45,462 nt of DNA from Acidobacteriota bacterium (GCA_022340585.1 JAJDNS010000139.1:1-45462); one strand, 5' to 3'. Positions 7,956-18,633 are shown, counted from the first letter of the stretch. Notes: generated by a model not told the origin, from the letters alone. A program made the numbers and translations.

Positions 7956-10460
7956 TCAGAACCGGAACCGAACCCCGACCGACGGAAGGAGCGGAATGCG
8001 TCCGCCTGGATTCTCCACGAGAAGCGGCATGTTGCCCGTCGGGTCGTACTCGAGGCGGGGCTCGATCTGGGCTGCGTTCCTGCGGTTGGTCACGTTGATG
8101 ACGTCCAGGTAGATGAGCCAGCGGCCGCTCGCACCGCGGGGCAGCCAGTTGAGACGCAGGTCGAGGCGAGCGTAGTCGGGAAGCCGAGAGGAGTTGAGGT
8201 TGGACACGTCCCCGAGGTCGGTCTCGTAGACGTACCCGCCTTCGGCGTCGAGGGCGGGGACGAGCCGACCCTCCTCGGTCTCGTCGGCCGAGACACGGAG
8301 GCCCACCACCGGCGTGCGCGGAAAGCCGGAGAAGGCCCGGAGCGTCCCGGCGAGCTGGAACTTGTCGCTGATCCTCCAGACCCCCACCAGACTCAGGGCG
8401 TGACGACGGTCGTAGTCGAACGGCATGTCGACGGCGTACTGAGTCCGCCGGGCTCGACCGTAGGTGTAGGAGGCCCAGCCCGACAGATGCGTCCCGGGAC
8501 CGGGTTGCTTCTGAAGGAAGACATCGAACCCCCACGACTCCCCCCGCCCGTCGTTCACCGGAAAGCTGGTGACGGTGGGGGCAGTCGGGACGCTCCACTC
8601 GAGCTCGGGAGGGAAGTCGTAGCGGCCAACCCGCTCGCGACGCTCCTCCTCGGTCTCGAGACGGCCGATGACGAGGTCGTCGTAGCTCTTCCAGTAGCCT
8701 TCGACCCGGGCGGTCAGGCCGGGGACGATGTCCCGCTCGATCCCCAGGACCGCGTGCCACGCCCGCTCGTAGAGCAGGTCGAGGGGCCCGTCGGAGGAGA
8801 GATCGACGAAGTAGTCGGCCTGGACGAGCTTCTCGTAGCCCGGGCTCTGGGTGAAGAGGCCTCCCCCGGCCCGGAGGCGCGTGGCATCGTCGATCCAGAA
8901 CGTGGCTCCCAGCCGCGGGGAGAGCGAGGTGCGACGGATCGCCCCGCTCCAGTCCAGTCGGAGCCCTCCCTCGAGGGTCAGGCGAGAGCCGGCGCGAAGA
9001 CGGTCCTGGACCCAGGCCCCGAGGCGCGTCGAGGTCACTACGGAGTCCAGCTCGTCGGGCAGCCCCGCCCCCCCCTGGACGCTGGAGCCGTTGGCCGCGT
9101 TGGGGTTCCGGTCACCGGGAATCAGCCAGCGCTGGGTCGTCTCGAGTCGGTGGACTTCGAAGCCCGTCTCCAGGAAATGACCACCGAGGGTCAAGCCCAC
9201 GTCCTGCCGCAGGGCGAGGTCCCGGACCGCAGAGGCGATGTCGAAGAGGACGTTGGAGTACCGAGAGGCGATGTCGTCGGCGGGGTTGTTCGAGCGCCGC
9301 TGCTCGCTGCGGAACCGGGCGTCGAAGTCGACGACGTCCTCGTTGACGTAGTAGGACAGGACGGTACGGGCCGTCCCGCTCCGCCCCAGGGTGGTATTGA
9401 AGGTCGCCGCGACCAGGTCGTTGCGGGCATCGGTGACGATTGCGCCTTCGTCGCCCTCGGCCTCGTCTTCGAAGCTTGCGTCGGTGGACTCCCGGCTGAG
9501 CAGGCCGAACACGGTGAGCCGCTGGCCGCGCCCCAGCTTCCAGTCCGCGCGGGCCTGGACGTCGCCGAAGGACGGCAGGTCCTCGTCGACGATCCGGTCC
9601 GCCACGAGGTCGTAGTAGGTGCGGCGCGCGGTGACGAGCCACGTCCCCGAAGCCGGCCCCGGGAGCCCACCCTCAAATAGCACGTTGGCGTCGGTGATGC
9701 TCAGGGTCCCGGAGCCGTGGAGGCCCTCCCGGGCCCCACCCGGGCGGTTGGCCACCACGAGCAGGGACGAGAGTCGGTCACCGTGCTTCGCGCTGAACGC
9801 TCCCGCGAAGAGCTCGAAGTCGCTGACCGTCTCCGGGTTGAAAGCGCTCGTGAGTCCGAAGAGGCGGTAGGGGTTGTGGACCTCGACGCCGTCCATCACC
9901 GTGAGGTTCTGGTCGGGCCCGCCTCCCCGTACCGACATGCGGCTGTCGAACTCGGTGGTGACCGAGATGCCGGGGAGGGTGTGCAGGGTCCGAAAGACGT
10001 TGTCGGCGGCCCCCGCCACCATCTGGACCTCGACCGGGCGGACGGGGAGCTCCGCCGGAGCTCTCTGTCCCGCGAGGCTGCTCTGGGCGGTCACCTCGAC
10101 CTCGTCGGTGAACCGCGTGCGGTCCAGCAGGGCGAACTCGAAGCTCGGGGGCGCCTCGCCGGGGATCACCCTGGTCACCGTCGAGTCGGGCGCGTACCCC
10201 TCGGCCTCCACCCCGATCGTCCACTCCCCCGCAGGCAGCGACAGCACGAAGCGCCCGTCCCCGTCCGTCCCCACCCGCTGGCCGGCCGCTTCCACCCGGG
10301 CGCTGGCAATGGGGGTGACGGTCAAGGCATCGATGACCCGCCCTTCCACCAGCACCTCTTCCGGCTCCCCGGGGGGGTCGCCCCCCGGGTCGTTCGGCCG
10401 CGCCGAGACGGGGTCGGCGGCGACCAGGAGGACGACGAGTACGGCAAGAAGGCGGACCAT
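7956..10460 (-). CDS. TonB-dependent outer-membrane receptor with carboxypeptidase-like regulatory domain
   Basis: The 834-residue protein has a Sec signal peptide (MVRLLAVLVVLLVAADPVSA), a carboxypeptidase regulatory-like beta-sandwich (about 35-110: VEGRVIDALTVTPIASARVEA), a plug domain (about 130-235, with GISVTTEFDSRMSVRGG and VMDGVEVHNPYRLFG), and a long 22-strand-type barrel ending in VGVRFRF, with the terminal aromatic expected for BAM insertion. Such receptors import large or scarce substrates using TonB energy. No SusD partner is adjacent and the ligand is unknown. I chose the ATG at 10458-10460 because it begins the signal peptide; the frame extends upstream to a TTG at 10520 without homology. 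Confidence 0.93.
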   Translation of the reverse strand: MVRLLAVLVVLLVAADPVSARPNDPGGDPPGEPEEVLVEGRVIDALTVTPIASARVEAAGQRVGTDGDGRFVLSLPAGEWTIGVEAEGYAPDSTVTRVIPGEAPPSFEFALLDRTRFTDEVEVTAQSSLAGQRAPAELPVRPVEVQMVAGAADNVFRTLHTLPGISVTTEFDSRMSVRGGGPDQNLTVMDGVEVHNPYRLFGLTSAFNPETVSDFELFAGAFSAKHGDRLSSLLVVANRPGGAREGLHGSGTLSITDANVLFEGGLPGPASGTWLVTARRTYYDLVADRIVDEDLPSFGDVQARADWKLGRGQRLTVFGLLSRESTDASFEDEAEGDEGAIVTDARNDLVAATFNTTLGRSGTARTVLSYYVNEDVVDFDARFRSEQRRSNNPADDIASRYSNVLFDIASAVRDLALRQDVGLTLGGHFLETGFEVHRLETTQRWLIPGDRNPNAANGSSVQGGAGLPDELDSVVTSTRLGAWVQDRLRAGSRLTLEGGLRLDWSGAIRRTSLSPRLGATFWIDDATRLRAGGGLFTQSPGYEKLVQADYFVDLSSDGPLDLLYERAWHAVLGIERDIVPGLTARVEGYWKSYDDLVIGRLETEEERRERVGRYDFPPELEWSVPTAPTVTSFPVNDGRGESWGFDVFLQKQPGPGTHLSGWASYTYGRARRTQYAVDMPFDYDRRHALSLVGVWRISDKFQLAGTLRAFSGFPRTPVVGLRVSADETEEGRLVPALDAEGGYVYETDLGDVSNLNSSRLPDYARLDLRLNWLPRGASGRWLIYLDVINVTNRRNAAQIEPRLEYDPTGNMPLLVENPGGRIPLLPSVGVRFRF

Positions 10461-10499
10461 GGGAATGTCTTCGGATTCGTCTACGGAAGCGGACGGCGC

Positions 10500-10545
10500 T
10501 CTGTTTCGTAATATATTCAAAACTTTGTCGAATGCCGCTCTAATC
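10500..10545 (-). promoter_or_regulatory. AT-rich promoter-like patch upstream of the TonB receptor
   Basis: This is one of very few AT-rich stretches in the window (TTTTGAATATATTACG on the minus strand). It lies 40-85 bases upstream of the receptor start, where a promoter would be expected. I cannot place -35 and -10 boxes with good spacing. Confidence 0.3.
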
Positions 10546-11004
10546 GTGTCCCGTCCCGGGCGCGACCGGCTCCCAGGTCGCGCGCTGCACCCGCCACACC
10601 CCGGCCTCCTCCGCCACGCCCAGCTCGAAGCGGTAGACCGCGGCGGGGGGCAACAGCCCCTTCAGGCCGCCGAGCTGGCGCGCGCGACCCACGAACTCCA
10701 CCACACATCGGACCTGGGCGCGGGTCCCGTCACGATCGACCTCGATCCCCAAGACCTCGAGATCCACGGACTCGTAGGCGGCGAAGTAGCGCCTCAGGGT
10801 GGCCAGGGCCTCGGCCCGGGGCAGCTCGCGGGGCCCGCGGAAGCTCTCGGACAGGCGCTCACCGAATCGATCGGCGTCGCGGGACTCCGCCGCGGCCTCG
10901 AGGTCCATCCGCAACTCCTCGATCGGGTCGTCTGGCGTCCCCGCGCAGGCCAGACCGACCGCTGCCACCAGTGGAATCAACCCGCGGATCAACGCACGCC
11001 TCAA
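10540..11004 (-). CDS. Putative lipoprotein, NTF2-like
   Basis: This 154-residue protein has a lipoprotein signal peptide (MRRALIRGLIPLVAAVGLAC) with a lipobox LACA, followed by an acidic helix-rich segment and a pattern (RFGERLSESF... EVLGIEVDRDGTRAQVRCVVEF... VYRFELGVAEEAGVWRVQRATWEP) that resembles a small alpha/beta NTF2-like or SnoaL-like fold. The start is a TTG with GGAGG about nine bases upstream. It lies just upstream of the TonB receptor on the same strand, but the promoter-like patch between suggests the receptor can be transcribed separately. Function unknown. Confidence 0.72.
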   Translation of the reverse strand: MRRALIRGLIPLVAAVGLACAGTPDDPIEELRMDLEAAAESRDADRFGERLSESFRGPRELPRAEALATLRRYFAAYESVDLEVLGIEVDRDGTRAQVRCVVEFVGRARQLGGLKGLLPPAAVYRFELGVAEEAGVWRVQRATWEPVAPGTGHD

Positions 11005-11137
11005 ATGGACGGACCTCCACTCCTCGAGGCCCCCGCCGCCTCGGCGAGTGGCCGTCTGTCGATTATGACCGCTGGCTCCCCTCTGTCAGACTCGGGGAGT
11101 CGGACGACGTTCCGACAGACACGGAAGGAGCGTGGGA

Positions 11138-12034
11138 GTGGTACTTTCGAGCGGGGAAAAGGAGCCCGAGGGCCGGGGCCGGACCGGGCTGGTGATCCTG
11201 GTCGTGGCCACCCTGGCCCTGGCGGGAGTCGGCTACTGGTACTTCACGCGAGAGGCCCCGGCGCCGGCGGCGTCCTCCACCCGCCCCACTTCCCGGGCCA
11301 CCCCCACGCCCACTGCCAGGCCCTCGACGGCAGCGCCCACCGGGGTCGTCGAGATCAACGCCGGGGTGGACGGTGCCACCGTGTTCGTGGACGAACGGGA
11401 GGTCGGGCCGGCGCCCCAGCAGGTCGACCTGGAGGCCGGCTCCCACCGTGTCCGCGTCGAGAAGGAAGGATTCCAGGCCTTCGCGCTGGAGGTCCACGTC
11501 GTCCCGGGAAAGACCCTCGCGATCGAGGCCCGGCTTGCCGCCGTGTCCCCGCGGCTCTCGGTCAGCGCCGACGTCCCCGGGGCCCAGGTGTTCCTGGACC
11601 GCAAGTTCGTGGGTGAAGCCCCCCTGGTGATCCCCGCCGTGGTCCCGGGCCCGCACCGCCTCAACGTCTCCGCCGAGGGCTTCGAGGGCTACGCTGAGGA
11701 GATCAGCATCGGCCCCGGGGAGAACGAGATCCAGGTGCGCTTCAAGGAGGTCCGCCTCGACGAGTCGCTGGCGGTCAAGCACAAGCACGGCATCGGGTCC
11801 TGCCAGGGACAGCTCCGGGCGACACCGCAGGGACTGCAATACGAGACGGATCACGAGAAGGACGGCTTCACCGTGCCTTTCTCGTCCCTGGAGCCTCTCG
11901 AGGTCGACTACATGAGCAGGAACCTGCGGGTGAAGGTGCGTGGTGGACGGACGTACAACTTCACCGCCGAGGATGCGGACGCTCTCCTCACCTTCCAGCA
12001 GGCGGTGGAGGCGGCCCGCAAACGCCTGCCCTGA
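11138..12034 (+). CDS. Membrane-anchored PEGA-domain protein with C-terminal PH-like domain
   Basis: The 298-residue protein has one N-terminal membrane segment (TGLVILVVATLALAGVGYWYF, residues ~14-35), a Pro/Thr/Ala-rich linker, two PEGA repeats (TVFVDEREVGPAPQQVDLEAGSH and QVFLDRKFVGEAPLVIPAVVPG), and a C-terminal unit (about 212-298) that looks like a PH/GRAM-type beta-sandwich capped by a helix. PEGA repeats are surface or periplasmic beta-sandwich modules. Two GTG starts are possible (11132, 11138); AAGGAG at 11125-11130 gives normal spacing only to 11138. It faces away from the lipoprotein and is followed by hemE. Function unknown. Confidence 0.85.
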   Translation: MVLSSGEKEPEGRGRTGLVILVVATLALAGVGYWYFTREAPAPAASSTRPTSRATPTPTARPSTAAPTGVVEINAGVDGATVFVDEREVGPAPQQVDLEAGSHRVRVEKEGFQAFALEVHVVPGKTLAIEARLAAVSPRLSVSADVPGAQVFLDRKFVGEAPLVIPAVVPGPHRLNVSAEGFEGYAEEISIGPGENEIQVRFKEVRLDESLAVKHKHGIGSCQGQLRATPQGLQYETDHEKDGFTVPFSSLEPLEVDYMSRNLRVKVRGGRTYNFTAEDADALLTFQQAVEAARKRLP

Positions 12035-12055
12035 GTCCCGACTCCGGGCTCGGGA

Positions 12056-12061
12056 TATGAT
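12056..12061 (+). promoter_or_regulatory. -10 box directly upstream of hemE (leaderless type)
   Basis: TATGAT ends only six bases before the hemE ATG, so transcription would begin at or next to the start codon. No Shine-Dalgarno sequence is present. No convincing -35 is visible. Confidence 0.4.
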
Positions 12062-12067
12062 CGCCGG

Positions 12068-13090
12068 ATGAACGATCGCTTCCTTCGTGCCTGTCGCCGC
12101 GAGCCCGTGGATCGGACCCCGGTCTGGTTCATGCGCCAGGCCGGGCGCTACATGGCCGAGTACCAGGCGCTCCGGAAGCGCCACACCCTCCTCGAGCTCT
12201 GCCGCACCCCGGAGCTGGCGGTCGAGGTGACGCTACAGCCGATCAAGGCCCTGGGCTTCGACGCTGCGATCCTGTTCAGCGACCTCCTGATCCCCCTCGC
12301 CCCTCTCGGACTCCCCTTCGACTTCCAGTCCGGCGAAGGACCCGTCGTCGAGAAGCCCATCCGCTCACGGGCGGACGTGGAGGCGCTGCGCCGCTTCGAG
12401 CCACGCGAGGAGCTGGGGATGGTCCTGGAGGCCATCCGCCTTCTTCGGCGCGAGCTGAAGGTGCCCCTGATCGGGTTCGCCGGGGCCCCCTTCACCCTGG
12501 CCACCTACGCCATCGAGGGCGGCTCGTCGAAGAACCTGGCGCTCACCAAGGGTCTGATGTACGGGGAGCCGGACACCTGGCACCAGCTGGCGGGGCTGCT
12601 CGCCGACGTGGTGTCCGACTACCTGCGGGCCCAGGTGGAAGCGGGAGCCCAGGCGGTCCAGCTCTTCGACTCCTGGATCGGGGCCCTGGACGAGGCGGAC
12701 TACCGGGAGTTCGTGCTCCCCCACGTCGCGCGCATCTTCGAGGGACTCGACGGGCTCGACGTCCCGCAGATCCACTTCGGGACCGCCACCGGCCACCTGC
12801 TCGGCCTCCAGCGCGAGGCCGGGGGCACCGTCGTCGGCGTGGACTGGCGCACGCCCCTCGACGAGGGCTGGGAGCGCGCCGGCCTCGACGTCGCCATCCA
12901 GGGCAACCTCGACCCGACGCTCCTCTTCGCTCCCCGCGAGCGCCTCCTCGCGAGGGTGGACGACGTCCTGCGGCGGGCGGGCGGACGTCCCGGCCACATC
13001 TTCAACCTCGGCCACGGAATCCTGCCCGGCACCCCGGTCGAGAACGTGAAGGCCGTCGTCGACCACGTTCACGAGGCCACGGCCCGCTAG
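12068..13090 (+). CDS. hemE: Uroporphyrinogen decarboxylase
   Basis: The 340-residue cytoplasmic enzyme removes four carboxyl groups from uroporphyrinogen III to give coproporphyrinogen III in haem synthesis. It has the N-terminal signature PVWFMRQAGRYMAEYQ, the substrate-binding Asp in AILFSDLLIPL, GFAGAPFTLATYAIEGG, and a C-terminal NLGHGILPGTPVENVKAVVDHVH. Length and order match the family. No other hem gene is adjacent. It converges on the DUF481 gene with only five bases between the stops. Confidence 0.97.
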   Translation: MNDRFLRACRREPVDRTPVWFMRQAGRYMAEYQALRKRHTLLELCRTPELAVEVTLQPIKALGFDAAILFSDLLIPLAPLGLPFDFQSGEGPVVEKPIRSRADVEALRRFEPREELGMVLEAIRLLRRELKVPLIGFAGAPFTLATYAIEGGSSKNLALTKGLMYGEPDTWHQLAGLLADVVSDYLRAQVEAGAQAVQLFDSWIGALDEADYREFVLPHVARIFEGLDGLDVPQIHFGTATGHLLGLQREAGGTVVGVDWRTPLDEGWERAGLDVAIQGNLDPTLLFAPRERLLARVDDVLRRAGGRPGHIFNLGHGILPGTPVENVKAVVDHVHEATAR

Positions 13091-13095
13091 CAGCC

Positions 13096-13848
13096 CTACA
13101 GCTTCAGGACCACGTTGGCCAGGAGTGCGAGGTCGTTCTTCTCCAGCTCCGCGGAGGCGGGCTTGTTCTTGTAGTCGTCCACCAGCGACAGCTGGAGGTC
13201 GATCCAGCTCGTCACCGCGCTCGAGAGCGACACGTCGAAGTGGTAGTAGGAGTCCGACGTGTCCGCGAACTTCCACAGGCCCCAGGCCGACTGGGTGAGC
13301 TTGGCGTTCTTCGAGATCTGCCACCTCAGGCTCTGGCCGATCTTGAAGGTCCCATCGGTGGTCGAGTCCTGCTCGAACAGCCCCTCGAAGGCGCCACCGA
13401 CCGACCCGTCCACGGTCAGGCGAACGTTGTCGGAGTCGACGAGGTGGTGACCGATACCCGCGAGGGGTGTCCAGAGGTAGTCCAGCTCCTTGAAGGCGTC
13501 CTGCTGGTAGCTCAGCTCGACGAAGGCGAAGGTGCGGCCCGAGAAGGTGTACTCGTCGCGCACGGTGAATGCGGCGCGGTCGGCGCTCAGCTCGCCGTCC
13601 GACCTGTTGCGAATCCACAGCCCACTCGCCTTGAAGACGTTCTTCGTCTTCGGGTCGTGGATCACGTCGAAGCTGAGATTGAGGTTCTGGGTGTCGGTGT
13701 TGCCGCTGGTGTAGGCGAAGCCGAAGCCGATACTCGTGCGCCAGCCCGGTTTCGGCTCCTCCGGGCACGGGCAGGTGTCCTGGGCCACCGCCGACGCGGT
13801 GGCCATCGTGAAGACGGCCACGACAATTCCAAGTGATCGACGCTTCAT
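13096..13848 (-). CDS. DUF481 (YdiY-like) outer-membrane beta-barrel protein
   Basis: This 250-residue protein has a signal peptide (MKRRSLGIVVAVFTMATASAVAQ) followed by CPCPEEPKP and then alternating polar/aromatic strands such as GFGFAYTSGNTDTQNLNLSFD, a hallmark of DUF481 barrels, and ends with ALLANVVLKL. Homologues are outer-membrane proteins, some salt-induced, of unknown function. A Shine-Dalgarno (GGAGAACGGAGAG) precedes the ATG. The two Cys residues just after the signal peptide are not in a lipobox. Confidence 0.86.
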   Translation of the reverse strand: MKRRSLGIVVAVFTMATASAVAQDTCPCPEEPKPGWRTSIGFGFAYTSGNTDTQNLNLSFDVIHDPKTKNVFKASGLWIRNRSDGELSADRAAFTVRDEYTFSGRTFAFVELSYQQDAFKELDYLWTPLAGIGHHLVDSDNVRLTVDGSVGGAFEGLFEQDSTTDGTFKIGQSLRWQISKNAKLTQSAWGLWKFADTSDSYYHFDVSLSSAVTSWIDLQLSLVDDYKNKPASAELEKNDLALLANVVLKL

Positions 13849-14007
13849 CTCTCTCCGTTCTCCCTTTCCATCCGGTCCCCGCGACCGTGCTTCGCCTCGG
13901 CAGGCGTGGTCCGTGCTCAGCTGTTGAGGGACGCCGGGTTCACTGTACCCGAAACCCGTCGAGTCGCTCAGCCCCGCAAGCCGCCGGCGATCCCGCCGAG
14001 GCCCATC

Positions 14008-15690
<1,683 letters not shown>

Positions 15691-15699
15691 GGGGCGGTC

Positions 15700-15705
15700 A
15701 TTCTG
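15700..15705 (-). promoter_or_regulatory. -10-like box at ettA start
   Basis: CAGAAT on the minus strand ends nine bases before the ettA ATG and no Shine-Dalgarno is present, so the mRNA would have almost no leader. Confidence 0.3.
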
Positions 15706-15805
15706 ACACAGGCCGGGCCACAGGCGACCGGCGGGGAGGCGGGCAAGGCTCCGAACGGGAACCTCCCGGCCGATTCATACGTAAGAAGATGTGAAAGGCG
15801 AGAGC

Positions 15806-16150
15806 ATGGAAATCCTGGTGCTGCTGTTCCTCGTGGGCGCCCTGATCATGGTGCCGCTCCTCATCCTGGGGGCCTTCCTCAAGGTGGTGGCAGCCATCGT
15901 CTTCCTGCCCTTCAAGATCATGGCGGTCCTGTTCAAGGGGCTCTTCGGGATCATCGGAGCGTTCTTCGGGCTCGTTCTCGGTGGTCTGGGAGCGGTCCTC
16001 GGCCTCGTGTTCGGGGGCCTGGGCCTCGTCCTGGGCCTCGTGGTCACGGTGGGCGTCTTCGTGCTCCTGCCCCTCGCACCACTGCTGCTTCTGGGTCTGG
16101 TCGTCTGGGTGGCCCTCAAGGCCGCCACCCCGGCGGCGGGGGCCGCCTGA
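15806..16150 (+). CDS. Small hydrophobic membrane protein, unknown function
   Basis: The 114-residue protein is almost entirely hydrophobic: MEILVLLFLVGALIMVPLLI, a second segment with the Gly-rich GLFGIIGAFFGLVLGGLGAV, and a third ending LLLGLVVWVALKAATPAAGAA. The glycine-spaced repeats (GLVLGG, GLVFGG, GLVLGL) suggest close helix packing. The ATG at 15806 follows AAGGCGAG; an in-frame GTG at 15791 is possible. The opposite strand is open over this stretch, but that reading is a GC-shadow with no domain. It is not recognisable as a known family. Confidence 0.6.
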   Translation: MEILVLLFLVGALIMVPLLILGAFLKVVAAIVFLPFKIMAVLFKGLFGIIGAFFGLVLGGLGAVLGLVFGGLGLVLGLVVTVGVFVLLPLAPLLLLGLVVWVALKAATPAAGAA

Positions 16151-16190
16151 GACCACCGCTCCGACGCGATCGACCCCTCTGACGAAAGTG

Positions 16191-16222
16191 TGACAATCCC
16201 CCCGATCGGGGTTTGCTAGCCT
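16191..16222 (+). promoter_or_regulatory. Extended -10 promoter with adjacent palindrome, desaturase gene
   Basis: TGCTAGCCT (16214-16222) is an extended -10. Upstream lie TGACAA (16191-16196) and the palindrome CCCCGATCGGGG (16200-16211), which would overlap the spacer and could act as an operator. The predicted start near 16229 leaves a ~45-base leader to the TTG start with its strong ribosome site. Confidence 0.35.
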
Positions 16223-16273
16223 CCCCTCGTGCGGCGACGCCGGTGCGGCGCCACGAAGCTGGAGGAGGTTGTC

Positions 16274-17143
16274 TTGACCCTGACCTGGAACGGTCGTCGT
16301 TTCGACTGGGTGAACGTGGCGTACTTCGCGGGGATCCACGTGGTGGCGCTCCTCGCCTTCTGGAACTTCAGCTGGACCGGCGTCGGGCTGGCCCTCCTGG
16401 GCTGGTGGGTGGCGGGATCGCTGGGAATCTGCTTCACCTACCACCGCCTCCTCACCCACCGGAGCTTCCGTGTACCCAAGGCGATGGAGTACCTGGGCAC
16501 CGTCTTCGGAATGCTGGCCAGCGAGGGTGGAGCCATCTCCTGGGTGGCCATGCACCGCATCCACCACGCCAAGTCGGACAAGCCGGGCCAGGACATCCAC
16601 ACGCCCAAGGACGGGTTCTGGTGGAGCCACCTGGGCTGGATCGTCTGCGACATCGACCAGAACCGGCGGGAGATGGAGCGGCGCTACGCGCCGGAGCTCG
16701 TGGCCGACCCCGTGCACCGCGTCCTCAATCGCATCCACATTCTGCCGAACATACTGGTCGGGCTCGCCCTCTTCGCGTGGGGCGGCTGGACCTACGTGAT
16801 CTGGGGCGTCTTCGTCCGCCTGGTGATCACTCTGCACGGCACCTGGCTCGTGAACTCCGCCACCCACACCTGGGGCTACCGGGTCTGGCACACCAACGAG
16901 GACTCCCGGAACCTCTGGTGGGTGGGTCTGCTGGCCTGGGGCGAGGGGTGGCACAACACCCACCACGCCTTCCAGCGCTCGGCCCGGCACGGCTTCGGGC
17001 GGGAGCTCGACGCCACCTGGCTCGTCATCCGGGCCCTGGCCGCAGTGGGGCTGGTGACGGACATCCACCTCCTCCCCAAGAACGCCGAGCGGTTCCGTAT
17101 CCAGCCGGAGAAGGTGGAGCAGACGGAAGCCGTGGCCGCCTGA
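16274..17143 (+). CDS. Acyl-lipid/acyl-CoA fatty acid desaturase (delta-9 type)
   Basis: The 289-residue membrane di-iron enzyme introduces a double bond into fatty-acyl chains. The three histidine boxes are intact: HRLLTH (box 1), HRIHH (box 2) and HNTHH (box 3), separated by hydrophobic segments ([18 protein letters not shown] near the N-terminus and [19 protein letters not shown] in the middle). I chose the TTG at 16274 because GGAGGAGG ends five bases upstream and a probable promoter start lies near 16229; the alternative GTG at 16229 would coincide with the transcription start and has no ribosome site. A role in membrane fluidity is expected. Confidence 0.92.
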   Translation: MTLTWNGRRFDWVNVAYFAGIHVVALLAFWNFSWTGVGLALLGWWVAGSLGICFTYHRLLTHRSFRVPKAMEYLGTVFGMLASEGGAISWVAMHRIHHAKSDKPGQDIHTPKDGFWWSHLGWIVCDIDQNRREMERRYAPELVADPVHRVLNRIHILPNILVGLALFAWGGWTYVIWGVFVRLVITLHGTWLVNSATHTWGYRVWHTNEDSRNLWWVGLLAWGEGWHNTHHAFQRSARHGFGRELDATWLVIRALAAVGLVTDIHLLPKNAERFRIQPEKVEQTEAVAA

Positions 17144-17176
17144 GGACACCCCCGGACGGAAGAGGCCGGCGAGGGG

Positions 17177-17182
17177 TAGAAT
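17177..17182 (+). promoter_or_regulatory. -10 box of tatA
   Basis: TAGAAT lies 20 bases upstream of the tatA ATG, with GGAGG (17191-17195) in between. No clear -35 is seen. Confidence 0.35.
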
Positions 17183-17202
17183 CTCTCAACGGAGGACACA
17201 CC

Positions 17203-17379
17203 ATGTTCGGACTCGGTATGCCGGAGCTCCTCGTCATCCTCGTGATCCTCATCCTGATCTTCGGGACATCCCGGATCGCGGGCCTCGGCAAGGGCCTCGG
17301 TGAAGGCATCCGCAACTTCAAGAAGGGCATCAAGGACGAGGACGAGGACCAGCCGGGCGACCCGCCCAAGGCCTCCTGA
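17203..17379 (+). CDS. tatA: Twin-arginine translocase subunit TatA/TatE
   Basis: This 58-residue protein has the TatA layout: a short N-terminus with [20 protein letters not shown] as the transmembrane helix, the FG hinge, an amphipathic helix ([18 protein letters not shown]) and an acidic, proline-containing tail. TatA oligomers form the pore for folded twin-arginine substrates. It has a clear GGAGG ribosome site. No tatC or tatB is in the window, so it is an isolated copy. Confidence 0.93.
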   Translation: MFGLGMPELLVILVILILIFGTSRIAGLGKGLGEGIRNFKKGIKDEDEDQPGDPPKAS

Positions 17380-17440
17380 CCCTCTCGGCTCGAGCGCCTC
17401 CGCTCGGCACGGACCCGGCGAGCGGATTCGGCGTCGAGCC

Positions 17441-17572
17441 TCAGCGGACCCCGTCTTCCCCTTCGACCAGCGTGACGTCGTGCTCCCGGGCCCGGCTCTG
17501 GGCCGAGAGCGCCAGCGCTCGTGCCCACCGGCGTCCGTTCGACGTCCCCGGCGAGCCAGCGGGCTCCCCCAT
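17441..17572 (-). CDS. Possible 43-residue micro-ORF coupled to the beta-propeller gene
   Basis: The ATG overlaps the TGA stop of the propeller gene by one base (TGATG), a typical re-initiation junction. The product would be MGEPAGSPGTSNGRRWARAL followed by an amphipathic stretch and LVEGEDGVR. It has a plausible helical region and ends well before tatA. I recognise no family, and short open frames are frequent at this GC content, so this remains a candidate only. Confidence 0.35.
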   Translation of the reverse strand: MGEPAGSPGTSNGRRWARALALSAQSRAREHDVTLVEGEDGVR

Positions 17573-18522
17573 CAGGACGCCTCCGCCAGGTCGAGACAGG
17601 CCATCGCGTCCGGCCCGTCACCGGTCGCGATCGTCGACAGGATCTCTCCATCGGCGACGGAGATCACGTACACCAGCCCCTCCTGCTCGCAGGAGACGAA
17701 GAGGAGCTCGCCGTCGGATGACATGGTCGTCCCCGCGGGCTGCTTCCCGACGGGGACGGTGTGGGTCACCGCCCTGGCCTTCGTGTCCGCGATCTGCACG
17801 GCGTTCTCGTGGAAGAGGGGGAAGCCGATCCGCCCTCCGTCGGGGGTTATGGCGATGCGGACCGGCCCTTTCCCGGTGTCGATGCGGCCCACCGTCTCGA
17901 GCTTGATCGCGTCGACGATGGACACCGTGGCGCTCTCCCGGTTGACGACGTACAGAAGCGTGCCGTCGGGAGCGAAGGCCATACCCTCGGGGCGCTCGAG
18001 GACCTTCACCTGGCGCAGAACGACCCCCATCATGACGTCGACGGCGGTGAGGCTCCCGGAGCCGATGTTGGCGGTCACCGCCGTGCGCCCGTCGGGGGAG
18101 ACCGTCACCTCGTGGGGAATCTCCTGCTCGACGTCGACCACGTGGAAGAGCGACTCATCCTCGAGACGGAAGATGAGCAGGTTCCGACGCGGCTCGGAGG
18201 TGACGTAGAGGCGTCCGCCGGAATCCGCGGCCACTCCGTGGGGGCGACGGTACTCCCCGGTGCTGAGTGTCCCCACCCGGGCCCGGGCCTGCAGGTCGAA
18301 GACCGCGACGGTGTTTCCCCCCTCCCCCTCGGACTCCACGCCCCGCAGGCCGTACTCGGTGACGTAGAGGCGTCGCCGGTCCGGGGACAGGCACAGCTCG
18401 TGAGGGAAGTCGGCGGTGGGCAAACGGAACAGCTCTCGCCCACCCGCCACGTCGTAGCACCCGAGGGAGGCCTCGAGCTTGTGGAGAACGACCAGCGCAC
18501 GTCCTTCGAGTGGGGATGCCAC
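17572..18522 (-). CDS. YVTN-type beta-propeller protein
   Basis: The 316-residue protein is built of repeats with the SPDGRxLYV/TxxxSxxVSVID pattern: LSPDRRRLYVTEYG, VAADSGGRLYVTSEPRRN, VSPDGRTAVTANIGSGSLTAVDV, FAPDGTLLYVVNRESATVSIVDA, ITPDGGRIGFPLFHENAVQIADT and MSSDGELLFVSCEQEG. This is the YVTN/cytochrome-d1-like seven-bladed propeller fold. There is no signal peptide and no catalytic or haem motif (no CxxCH), so binding rather than catalysis is likely. The GTG start has GGAGGG five bases upstream. The substrate or partner is unknown. Confidence 0.85.
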   Translation of the reverse strand: MASPLEGRALVVLHKLEASLGCYDVAGGRELFRLPTADFPHELCLSPDRRRLYVTEYGLRGVESEGEGGNTVAVFDLQARARVGTLSTGEYRRPHGVAADSGGRLYVTSEPRRNLLIFRLEDESLFHVVDVEQEIPHEVTVSPDGRTAVTANIGSGSLTAVDVMMGVVLRQVKVLERPEGMAFAPDGTLLYVVNRESATVSIVDAIKLETVGRIDTGKGPVRIAITPDGGRIGFPLFHENAVQIADTKARAVTHTVPVGKQPAGTTMSSDGELLFVSCEQEGLVYVISVADGEILSTIATGDGPDAMACLDLAEAS

Positions 18523-18633
18523 TTTGCCCTCCTGCCCTGCGCGCCCCGAGGGTCGAGGCCGGACCCCCGGGTGGAGCCGGTGGACGCGCCGACCTCCCCG
18601 TATTATTCACCAGAATCCCGCCCGGCGGCCTGC

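Noticed and set aside
12365..13768. 467-residue minus-strand frame over hemE
   Set aside because: It crosses two real genes (hemE and the DUF481 barrel) and carries no domain.
15698..17149. 483-residue minus-strand frame under the small membrane protein and desaturase
   Set aside because: The opposite strand holds the three histidine boxes of the desaturase; this frame has no motif.
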